Assembly: GCA_002914845.1 (NCBI GenBank)
Contig: JXTC01000038.1
Span: 1,019,611 to 1,083,610, forward strand
From: Trema orientale
Taxonomy: Eukaryota; Streptophyta; Magnoliopsida; Rosales; Cannabaceae
Length of the DNA stretch: 64,000 nucleotides
Direction of reading: 5' to 3'
A program made the translations under genes and the position numbers. The notes under the pieces were generated by a model. That model made no database searches, was not told the DNA's origin, and saw nothing but the letters and a program-made list of their open reading frames with translations. Of this stretch, positions 46,061 through 57,169 are shown piece after piece (the stretch's first letter is position 1; each line of letters begins with the position of its first letter).

Positions 46061-48480
46061 CGATGAAGAGTGTTTTCTTGGGTGTGCGTAGGGCTTTTGG
46101 TTGAGTGTCAGACTTAAAATAGCTGTATAGTGACAATTTTAGAGAAAACGGCTTCTACAATGGACGTAGTCTTAACTAAAACCGAACATCACGTAAATTT
46201 CTTTCTTATTAAGTTTTTGCACGTTTACATACATTTATATATAATTATAGGGAGACTTAAATAGTGATTTTGTAAAAACATTGCCATATGTACAAATAAA
46301 AATATCACCAATAGGTATAATCATTCCATTGCTTGTTTCTCATTCTTTATTTATTTATTTATTTGTTTATTTATTTATTTTTTTGTAAGGAATCTCTCTT
46401 CTTCTTTTTTTAAGAGAGTATAAACTTTCCGTTAACTTTTTTTTTTGGGCAACTACGTGTCTTTTGAATTGATAGGTACGTGAATATGGTGCATATCAAT
46501 TGCATATTTGGCAAGAGATACCATACGTCAAATTCATAATTAAGTTTTTTTTTTCCCCATTTTACTCGATATTCTAAACTATCCAACTAGGTGAAAGAGA
46601 TTGAATATGAAACGTATTGTTTGTATAGCAAACATTTATAAAAGAACTATTATTTATAAAAGGCCAACTTTTGTCATTTATTAGCCATTTATGAAAAAGA
46701 AATCAATTTAATACATGTATTTTAACGTTAACAGTGTCCTTAAAAAGGGGGAAAAACATTAGCATTATTTGAAAAAAGTTGGCAATAAACCTTAACAATA
46801 TTATAATAGAGGAATTGGATTAAGAAATCAATTAAAATTGTGTGCAAATAACTACTCATAGATAAAACAAATATTAAATACTCCAATTTTTTTTTGCTAA
46901 CCATTAAATCAAAATGGCTAATTTATTCCAAATGGTCAAAATTTTAGTAACTATTGATAAAAGTCAAAATACATATTTGAGTCTAATCCCATTTTATATA
47001 TACACACATAATTTGTTGATGCTTGCTAATAAGGCCTAACGTGTTTAATGCTCTTAATTAATTTGCTTTATTCTTAAAAAAGACTTTCCATAAAAAGAAA
47101 ACTAATTAATCACGGTATATTAACAAAGAAAATTAACCAATTAAGCTTGAGCTATCTTTTTTCAATAAAATTTCCTAAATTAGTAATTAAACGCACCTGG
47201 CCATCCAACCAGAAGTTTCAGACGTTTCGGGTTTTCGGTTTTGTATCTACGAAGATCAAAATTTGCAATGGCACTAAATCTGTTATCGTCAAGAACACTG
47301 TAGAATATACATTTCGACATTCCTCTGCAAAATCATTTACTTCGGGATATAAGACAAAGCTCAATTCATTTATTATGTGCATCCAAAACAAGGGAAGAAC
47401 CCATTCAAAATGATGGTACAAAATTGTGAAGAAAAAAATAGCACTCAAATCTATTACAGCTTGCAGTTGCAGTATATGCCCTCTATTTTAACTATAACGA
47501 GGGGAAACACTGGGAAAAAAAAAATATGGACATCCAGCGGCTTGTACTTCTGATGATCCTGTGAGCCGGACAGTAAATTTCGACTCCGATCCTTTCGGCA
47601 AAACACTGGGTACAAATCCCCAAAAGTATAAGAAATAAGAGAAGCAAATATTGAAGACAGATGTTGGAGGCACCGTAAAATTGAAAATAGCCAAAACTGT
47701 TTCTTGTCAATCTAAGCCAAGACGCGAACTTGAATGACATTTTTCCAAGTCAATCTACACACAAGTGAATTGTTGAGTTAGAAAAAAGAAAAAAAAAAAT
47801 ACAGAACACTTTGCGAGCCATATAGCTATAAATAGAAGCTAGAGATAAAGATTTCTAGTAAATATAAATGTAGCTTTCCATGCAATACAGGAGAAGTCAA
47901 CACTCAAATGTTGATTAAAAATACGACTTATCCACTCAAACAAGTGATATTACCCATCCACTACACTGACAATCATCACTCCGTCTGGAAATCTTAATCA
48001 TCAAAAGAATATCCAATAGTAGACCATCAAGCGAAATCTTGTTTAGAAAACAATAGAACAGAATCAAAGGAGACCCTTTTCAGACTATAAATTAGACGGA
48101 TTAGAGAGTGATGGAAAGTAGGGGATATAGAGGCTGAGAGTGAAAGAATTGTCGTTCTAAAATATCCATGATCGGGTAGATTCACTACAGCTACCACATT
48201 GTTAGTACCAATTTATTGGGCTGAAGCAAGTAAGGGAAGTACTGGAAAGTACTTCAAAATGCAATGCTCCATGAAATTCAAATTATATTGTGAAAGTAAA
48301 AAACCCAAACAAAAGTTTTATTACCATACATTTTGCCAAATATTATGCAAAATGGTGCTTTAGGTAGTTTTAAAATGAGACTTTAGATGTAGTACAAATA
48401 AAATGAGGCTAAAAGGACAAAGTTAGGCTTACCATAAAGGCCCGATTTTTCATGTGAACGTGCTACTGAAGCTGAAGCTT
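46061..48480. other. Intergenic sequence and 3' flank of the translocator gene
   Basis: T-rich (TTTA)n-like sequence lies at 46346-46381. Minus-strand frames at 47218-47740 have no family resemblance. The last few hundred bases probably include the 3' UTR of the minus-strand gene ending at 48481. Confidence 0.4.
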
Positions 48481-51400
48481 TCAGCTGGCATCTTCTTGTT
48501 CATCCATCTCCTCAAGAATGACATATTTAGCAGCAACATTTGTTGTAGGAGACTCCATGTCCTCACTTGTGTGATGCTTCTGAAGGTTTAGGTATCTAAA
48601 ACATAAAACAGAATCAAACTTACTAGTTTAAGAACGAAGTTAAACTGATTAAGATGAAGATACCAGGACATATTATACCAGAAACAGAAAGTGAACATCA
48701 TTATCACCTTCTTTTTTTTTTTTAAAGAAACGAAAAAGGGTAAAAAACAAGATATGATTAGTAAGAAGGCCCATATGGCCAGAGTTTTAGTTCAGGTAAA
48801 CTGTTTTTTGATCTCTAGTCGTTGAAATGCCTGTAAAGTTAGGATTATGTTTACAGACTTCAAGAATTAGTTAATCAGGATGGAAATGTCACCATGATAG
48901 AAAATTCAAGAATGAAGAAACATAAAGAAGCATATGAAAAAACTGTAAGAGCAAATATGTTCAATAAGCAGGCTAAACCTAAGTGAGTAGTGAATAGAAT
49001 TAGGATAGATGCTGATGAAATTGAGAAGAGGATATTAAAAATTTCTACGGTGTTGTTCTCATGTAGTGAAACCGTGAAAGTTTATGATTAAGTGCGAAAC
49101 CGTGGAAGTTTATGATCTAGTAACGTAGTTTCTGTGTTGTGGACAGCAAAAGTGGCAAGTTTGAAATGAGGGCATTGCAACAGCTCTTTTTTAAATTCTG
49201 AAACTATAATAAGGTTCTTTTTGATGGAAGTACATGGATATAATGCTTTGATATAGAGCCAAACGATAGAAATGATGCTAATCAAAATTGAAAAGGAACT
49301 TAGAAATTGGTGGAATGTTCTGGACAATTATAATAATAAGAATTACAAGACCAACAATGACAGAAAAAAGCATGGCTTGCTTATTCCTCGAACGAGCTCT
49401 ATGATAAATAATATATTTTGCTCAAAACCTATCAAGAATATGACTTACTTGTACCAGTTGAATAAACTAACACCAATCATGATTGTGAAGAGACCCGCTC
49501 CTTTCAGCCAGGTAAATTCATCGTGGAAGTAAATGACTGCAACCTAAGCAAACATAATGTAAGATATAAATTAATAAGCACTAAAAAATAGCATCATCCT
49601 AATAATTATCTTTTACCAGTAAAGAGCATCAATCAGAGGAAACCAAAAAAGAATGCCAAATCATTTTTATCAGTACAACGCAGTGTAAGACTATTCTTCA
49701 ACTTTAATAATTCAAATCCATGGTAAGGTTGCCCTCCCTTTCTCTGTATCGTTGCCCTGTTTTTAAAGAAAAATCATTTTCTTACCAAAACAAATGAAAA
49801 CCACGTTACCAGTACTAGTAGCATGGCAAAGGAAGCTTAGGTTATTTGGCTCAGTGCACCCATTTATGTTATTAAGTTGTTACAATAATAAGCATATACA
49901 CAGAGGAATCATAAAGTAGATAAAAGAAAGGAATTACATAAAGGAAAAGAGGGCCTCAAATTCAAAGGAACAAGACATTAATTGTGGAAGAAAGAAGATA
50001 AGGAGAAATCAATACCAATATTGTGACAGCCTCCTTGACAACGCCTGCTATTGTCACAGTAACAGCACTAGTTACTGAGATAAGAATGTATTCCGTTAAC
50101 ACCTATAGCAAGAGCAGAGCTTGGTATTTCAAAATTACAAACTCAAATTGAAAATTGGTTTAACTAAATTGTAATAAACAGTAGCACAGTAAACAAAGGA
50201 AATGGTATACACCTCCATCATTACAGTCCCCAAGAAAATAAATAGACTAACTCATGCACACATACAACTGCAACATTAACATTTTCGAAAAAAAAAAACT
50301 GCGATATCAACTCCTACCATGAAAAATGCAAGTGTTCCACCAAGAAGCATCAGCAAACAGCTTCGAGTGACATGCCATGGATTGTTAAAGTAATTATTCT
50401 TTCTAAACTCATGCCACGGATCCAGCATAAAAGAGAGAAGAGCAGTTGCCACTGCCATCACTGGAGTTACATAGCTCATCAGGGTCAGTGGGTTTTTCAA
50501 ACCTGAAAAAATGAAATGGAAACACCTCACAGGTTATTATGCAAAATAGAAGCATTTATTTCATCTAAGTACCAAAAAGAACACATACACTAGATAACTT
50601 TGTTACCAAAAGGAGAGGCAATGATCAAATATTCGTACAAATGCATTATTGCAAAAACAAACATATATCTAGCAATAGCTATTAGAAGTTTTCAGTCAAC
50701 ATTTTAGAGAGCAGTGTATAGCACATACCATAGGTCTCTTTCTTTATGGTGGTTTCAGTAAGAACCGCATGGACAAGATGAGAGACAACATCCCAAGAAA
50801 AATGAAGGGGGGGAAAAAGAAAAAAAGAAAGAGTAAGCGCATTCAGGAATCTGTATGTAATGTTTAATAGCAAGTAATTTAAAGAAACAAAGCTTACTTG
50901 CAAAAGAATTTGAGTCATGCACCAGCGAAAGCCAGACATAACAGCAGCAAGCATAACAAGAATAAATCCCCCAAGCTCAAACTCTGTTTCTTTTGCAACT
51001 GCCAAATAGAAAGAGAACATTTTACGAAAACCACAGTAAACAATTTGTATAAGAAAATCAACTGCGCATGCCATTGCATTAGACTGAAAGTAGAGGTAAA
51101 GGACAATCAGACAATAAGCCCATTAATTTAGTTGAGATATATTCAGATGCCACAGAATTGGTTATATATGCCAATCATTGGTTAAATAATCTGATAATTC
51201 CACAAAAAAAAGAAAATGAAATAAGAAAAAGAAATCATTAATTTACTGTAATTGCTCTTAAAACACCCATAAAGAAAAGAAACATATTAAAGGTTTGAGC
51301 TACTTACATCAACTGAGAACTTAATAGACAAGAAAGAAACAGAGATGAAAACAATTATTAGATTTTGATTGGTCCAACTTTTACAGAAGATGGACAATAA

Positions 51401-54134
51401 GCTCAGTAGTATTCTTTTGAAAATAATTGGTAGAACATGTTAATTTAAATCATATCATAGATTTCAGTGATATAAGATATTTGAGGCCTGGAAGTATAAG
51501 AAGAGCGATATTTTGTTATGCAGTGAGAAAAAGAATTAATAGTGGGAAATAAGAAGGGTAGAATAAAAATTGGAAAAGAAAGAAAATTGGGGAAGGAAGG
51601 AAAAGAGGGAGAGAGATTTTCCATTTATTTATTATCAGTTTTTGTTGTTTTACCACCTTTATGCTTTCTAAACCCCTCTTCTTTTTTTTGGCATATTTGT
51701 CCACTATTGGTCCCCAGTAAGATAACCAGAGGATCATTTAATGACATTACCAGGTTTTGAACAAGTATGATGGTTAAGGCATAAAGGAGAGCTGTTTCTG
51801 TAGCCTAGCAAACTATTAAAAAAATAGAATCAAAAAAATAAATAAATAAATAAAGGAAAAGGAAATGAATACTGAATAACGGTCCACCCAAAAAGTAAAG
51901 GACATCTGAAATAGTAGTTTACCTGTTAATAATATTCCAGCGCAGATGACTAAAATTATGCCTGAAAGCTTAACGCTTGGAGACTCCAACCTTCCAGGGC
52001 AAAAAAATTCCATTTAGGGTCAGAACAAGAAGTATCAAGCAAAAAAGTTGGAGAATTATAGTTAGCAAAAGATTACAAATCCAGCCACAAAAAGTTTTTA
52101 TAGAACATGATCAATGATAGAAAAGACATAGCAAGAACAATAAAGCAAACACAAACATCTCGTGCAATTAACCATTTCTGAAAGTATTAACTGAAGTCTG
52201 AAATAAGAGGAGGCATAAAATGAAAGATTTATGTAAAATTGCAATTATGAACACATTAATGAACATAGTTGGCATGCGAAACACCAATCCCATACTGAAA
52301 ATGAGTTAGAACACTCCATAAATCATTATAGCATTTTATCAAATTGGCAGTTCATCGATGACCATTCAGTTGCTAAAGTGAAATGAGATTTCTACTCCCA
52401 TGAGTTGTTGAGTTAGTTATCCACTTATCCCTTATAAATAACCATCTAAAAATCTGTCATTATGATTGACCAAAACACCCTTAATAGGATGTAAGCAGGC
52501 CAAACAGCCATAGTAATCCTGCTCTAGTGCAATTACATGGAATAATTAGTTCTTGAACCAAAAATAATTCAACAGCAAAGTTATCCGTTTCAAAAGTATA
52601 ATAAGTTTTCTATTGCAGAATATTTTAGCATAATACTATAGTCTAAAAATCGTAAGAGATAAGATAATTTAAAAGATCAAGGAGCCAGTACATTTCAGCA
52701 TTCATCATAATAAGGCAAAAAAAGTGCAAAAAGTTTTAAGGTGACTATGGCACTTGATTAATCACAAATATTAAAAAGCCAAATTGACAAGAGATTCACC
52801 TGAAAGCAAAAGCAAATAGAAGAAGAAATATAGGAGCGGCTGATTTACACTGCAGAATTAAAGGTTACAGTCAACAACATGGCTAAACAAGATCAGAAAG
52901 TCAGAATGAATATGTATAATAATAAATAAAGAAATAAAAAAGCACATTAAAATGACATAACATCTAATGATGGCATAATGTAGAGAGAACAATAACCAAC
53001 CATTGTGGCAAACGTGACTGATATAGAAACAAGAGATGCATTGCTTAAGTTAATATCCATTGCTGTCCCAAGAGCTGTCGGTACAACTGTGAAAGGCAAA
53101 GTCCATCTGTGGCATTAGTTGATAGAAAAGTTAATTTAAAGAAATTGATAAAGCTAGCCATCTTACAAGAATCGAAAGTAATTGGACAAAAAAAATGTGT
53201 AAAAAGAAAAGAAATTAGACCAATGAAATTAAATGTGATCCAATTAAATATAACAAATAGGTATAAAAGTAAAGAAGATATAAAGATATTAAGTTTACCT
53301 CTCAGAAAATAGTCCCTCCATGACATAGCAAAACTAGGTTGGAATCTGTGAGACCAATACCATGTGATTGATTTTGATAAAATAGCTTGCATTGCAAAGT
53401 GTACAGTGTTCATCAATAGTGGAGCTGGAAACTTCCCCAAGTCATTCCCTAACAGACTTTTGTTGTACCTAGTCAAACAATTACAAAATTAAAATGTGAA
53501 ATGGAGAAAAAATAAACAGTCTTTGAATCTATATGCCATTCGAATAACATCTATACATGTGATGATCGATTCATAAGAAGGAACTTACAACGTCAGAAAC
53601 AGGCTGAAAGTGTACCAAACAAGAATGAAAAATAATGTCTTCAAAACATCGGCAACAGAAATAGGGTTCTTCAAATTCGGTGACAATGGCTCACGATTAT
53701 GAATAGAAATGCAGCCACCTGCAACATCTGTCTTCTTTGCAGACTCCTTTTCAACATCGAAAGGCTCATACTTCTCTTCTCTGTTTCTCTCAACATGGAT
53801 AGAAGTGTCATCCATGCTATCTCCACCATTCAAGTGCTTACTCATTTGCTGAAATTTAGTGAAACGATATCTGTGTGCATCTAAAAATCTAGGTTCTAAC
53901 TCACCACCTTGTTGAACCAAAGGCAAATCAAAATCAGAATCTCCAACTAGACTTGCATCTCTATTCCCTAATTGATCATCCAACTCTAATTTGCCATTTT
54001 CATCTGAGTGCACTTGGATCCTGTATATTCAACCCTTTTAGTATCTTAATCATCCTTTACGATCTCCTTCCTTGCTCTAACTTAAATCCATGTATGCACT
54101 CACCCGAACCCAGTAAAGCTTACCCAATGGCCAT
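48481..54134 (-). CDS. Sugar-phosphate/nucleotide-sugar translocator (TPT/EamA family), At1g06470-like
   Basis: Twelve coding exons with GT..AG borders and consistent phases: 54134-54124, 54020-53589, 53468-53299, 53086-53001, 52849-52800, 51990-51923, 50998-50898, 50741-50729 (13 nt), 50502-50318, 50102-50016, 49543-49449, 48595-48481. They give about 470 aa. The N-terminal 130 residues are hydrophilic and acidic. About ten hydrophobic segments follow, including FILVWYTFSLFL, then LYNKSLLG, the TPT-type block SLVSISVTFATM|CKSAAPIF, GFRWCMTQILLQ, AVTVTIAGVVKEA and a YFHDEFTWLKG loop before the last helix. These are hallmarks of the plant KT/NST group of Golgi or plastid antiporters. The soluble tail ends EEMDEQEDAS. 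Substrate is unknown. The first exon (ATG GCC ATT GG) is inferred from phase and a good GTAAGC donor, since no in-frame ATG exists at the start of exon 2; this is the least certain part. The neighbouring HSF lies upstream on the same strand. Confidence 0.88.
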
Positions 54135-55100
54135 ATAAACCTATTCATTTTCCACAAAATCCGACAACAGATTTATTTGGCCCACATACGAAAAAACATA
54201 TTAGCATGCAAACGGGTATTCCAATGTTAAACTGACCCAATTCTCCAGAGTTTCAATGAGAAGACATAAACAGCTCTAAAACTCTCGGGCAGGCACTGAG
54301 TATTCTGATCTCAATCTAATGACTTCAGCATTACCTATCCAGGTAAAAGTTTCCATCAACAAAGCCGCAAACGAAGTTCAGAAATCAAATTTAGCACAGC
54401 AGAAACCAAGAAAGAGTAAATATGTATAGATGAAATGGGGGAGAAACAGTAGCTGAATATTGTCCAATTATATGCTTTACTTGAGCTGAGCTCTTCTTAT
54501 ACTATTACCCTTTACCAGAAAATGCAAGCAAGCAATCAACTACATATTCCTCATTCTCTTTTTTCATTTTTTTTCTGAGACTTTAACAGGTTACCAAACA
54601 GAGGGTTACTACTAACCAATATAACAAAAGAAAATGCCAGATAACCAAAAAATTTGAAAACCCATTACAACCCATTAACGAAAAATCAGATCAACAGAAC
54701 AAAAAGAAGAGAGATCAATATAAATATATATATATATATATAAAAAATACATGAAGACATTATCGGTGTATAGAGACACAAACACAGTACAATCAGGATT
54801 AGCCACAGTCATAAGATTATATCCCAAATTCAGTCGAAACCCAAACCTGAAAATTTCGAATACTAACGAATAAGTTTCATTACAAAAGGAGAGATGAATA
54901 CAAACTCATATACACATTTACATTACATAAATATATACACATATATGGAAGCATTACAACAGTGAGAAGTTCAATGAGAGAAAATGAAATGACCTCGAGT
55001 TCTGCGGAGAGAGAGAGAGAGGCAGACAAAGATCTATAGCAGAGAGAGAGAAAGAGATCCGATCTGGGAATTGTTTAGGTTGGGTATGTTTTTTTCATTT
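54135..55100 (-). promoter_or_regulatory. Probable 5' leader and core promoter of the translocator gene
   Basis: GA/CT-rich runs at about 55004-55052 (CTCTCTCT on the minus strand) resemble a plant leader. CGAG followed by GTCATTTC near 54992 could be a leader-intron donor. An AT run lies at 54724-54742. Transcription start not fixed. Confidence 0.35.
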
Positions 55101-55189
55101 GTAGCTGTATTTGGGTTTCTCGTGAGGTCGCTATTGTCGTCCTTTGAATTGATTTGGTTTATCAAAAAGCGTACGATTCATTTAAAAAG

Positions 55190-55364
55190 AGGAATGCTAT
55201 AGGCACCAGTGGTGCCAGCACCACAGTGATATGTCTGTTTGTCATAATTTAATTAACAAATTGGGTCTCACATAGACCCCACTTAAATTATAATTATGAT
55301 TAGCTAATGACAAACTGACACATCATTGTGGTACTAGGCACCACTGGTGCCCTATAACATTATT
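55190..55364. mobile_element. Mutator-like MITE, family A, copy 3
   Basis: A 175-bp unit with inverted ends (AGGAATGCTATAGGCACCAG at left; AATAATGTTATAGGGCACCA read on the other strand at right). Flanks CATTTAAAAAG at 55179-55189 and 55365-55375 are identical; the match extends to 14 bp. Relative to the copies at 10405 and 37120 the middle reads in the opposite orientation. It sits about 100-150 bp upstream of the probable leader of the translocator gene. Confidence 0.85.
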
Positions 55365-55470
55365 CATTTAAAAAGCGTAGATATTACCCTCAAAATAAGC
55401 ACAATTATAATTACATTATGGGGGATGGCTACGGTAGGGGCGTTCCTACGTAGGGTCATGCCTTAATTAT

Positions 55471-55543
55471 CGTTGGATGGGAATCTGTGGAGAATAACGG
55501 GAATCTATGAAGAATCTATTTATATACAGATTCTCATCCAACG
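55471..55543. repeat. Short inverted repeat upstream of the translocator
   Basis: Arms CGTTGGATGGGAATCTGT (55471-55488) and 55526-55543 pair at 17 of 18 positions around a 37-bp loop. Outer parts (GCGTTCCTACGTAG near 55440 and CTACGTAAGAGCGTTCCTCC near 55560) also partly mirror each other, suggesting a small MITE of about 55430-55580. Confidence 0.55.
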
Positions 55544-55580
55544 GTGAATAGACAGGGAGCTACGTAAGAGCGTTCCTCCT

Positions 55581-57169
55581 TTTTAAATTATAGGGATATG
55601 TTTGAATTTTAATAATGTATATATGCTTCCTTACTACGACTTTAGCTTTTGCCTTGCCTGCTTTTTTTTTTTTTTTGAATGGTGGTTGGGTTTCGTAATT
55701 TTAGTTAGGTCAAACTCTGACAATTGCTTTATGTCTAAGGAAGATTAACACCATAATACTAAATCTATCCTCGCACCCTAAAAATAAATTTTTATTCATC
55801 TCAAGGATATTTGTTATTTCTTTTTCTGAAATATGCGAAGTATTATAATTGAGTTAATCTTTTTTTCATCTTATTTGTGTGATAATATTTTACTTAACAA
55901 TTACAATGCATATTATTCCTTCGAAAAAAAAATTAAAATATCTTCCATTTTTTTTTTTTACCAATGTTGATAAATGCTATTGAATGTGAAGGTAAGCTAG
56001 ATTGACTAGCAAATGTTATATGTTACTTTCTGAGGGAATTTGGTATTTAATAATTATAGACTTGTTTAGCATGTTTTTAGAAGGCTTCTTTAGACTATCG
56101 CTACTTGTACAGTTGTACTATTTTGGTGTAAATTCTCTATTTTCTCTCTTTTTATTTTTAGACTTTTTGTTTCCTCGTAGTCTTCCCATTCGTCAGCTAC
56201 GATTTGAAGGAGATTTGAACAGAATTATAGATATTGTTTTGAATTTGAAATTTGTGTTGTTGTTGTTGGCCTCTCAAAGCTCTTCAAGAAATTTTCCAAG
56301 AGTAAGGGGCTGAAGGGCTCCAATGTGGACAGGTTAATAAACATTAGTTTGATTGAAAAAAAAAAAAAAGGAAACTACATAGTATGTTCCTTTTTGGCAT
56401 ATCATGTAAGTATATATCCTTTTTTAAAAGTTTTAACATATATATCCCTTTTAAAAAGCTTTAAAATTAATTTTACGAATCTACCCTTCCTTAAAATATT
56501 CTCCAGTACGGACTTTGGTAACGAGTTGAGCTCCACAAAACTTTGAAACTCTCCTTTCTAAACTTAACCTCTAATGAAGCCTTAAGGATATTATTTTTTA
56601 TCTCAAAATATATTCGGTTATTGAAATACATAATCATATTCTCGAGGAGATGAGATCAAAATAAGCGCATTACCTTGACCAGTCGTCGGAGGTTCGAGCA
56701 GCGGAGATCGTCGGAGATAAGGGAGAAGAAAAGGAGCGAACTTGATAATGTATAGAAAGGGTAAATATGGAATTAAGAGAAATTTAAATGGAAAAAAAGA
56801 TATTTTTGTACAACAATTTTAAAAGGGATATCTGTTAAAATAACTGCCTGTATTTGTGTTCAAAGCCCCTCTGGTCCGACAAAGATTTTAAATCCCAAAA
56901 TCTAAATGAATAAGAAATAATGTATTAGCACATGAAACATAGATGAACAAGTCTAAACTTTACAATCTAATATCATGGTTCATTACACAAATCAAATGAA
57001 TATGTCCAGTCTTTTGCTACATCAAAGACACTTTAACAATGACTACAAAAATGTAACGTCTAAAACCTATATGCCTAGACTCTAGTATCTCTAGATTCTC
57101 TACTTCTCTAACTTACAATAGTATACAAGCAACCATCAAAACATCAAATGTTGAGATGGTAAACTAACA
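55581..57169. other. Intergenic region between the HSF and translocator genes
   Basis: AT-rich. The plus-strand frame 56002-56313 shows no family resemblance. The part next to 57169 probably holds the HSF 3' UTR. Confidence 0.45.

Noticed and set aside
47218-47740. Minus-strand frames downstream of the translocator
   Set aside because: They follow the gene's 3' end, are hydrophobic because of T/A-rich DNA, and match no family.
56002-56313. 103-codon hydrophobic plus-strand frame
   Set aside because: T-rich DNA gives Leu/Phe-rich frames easily; no splice or family evidence.
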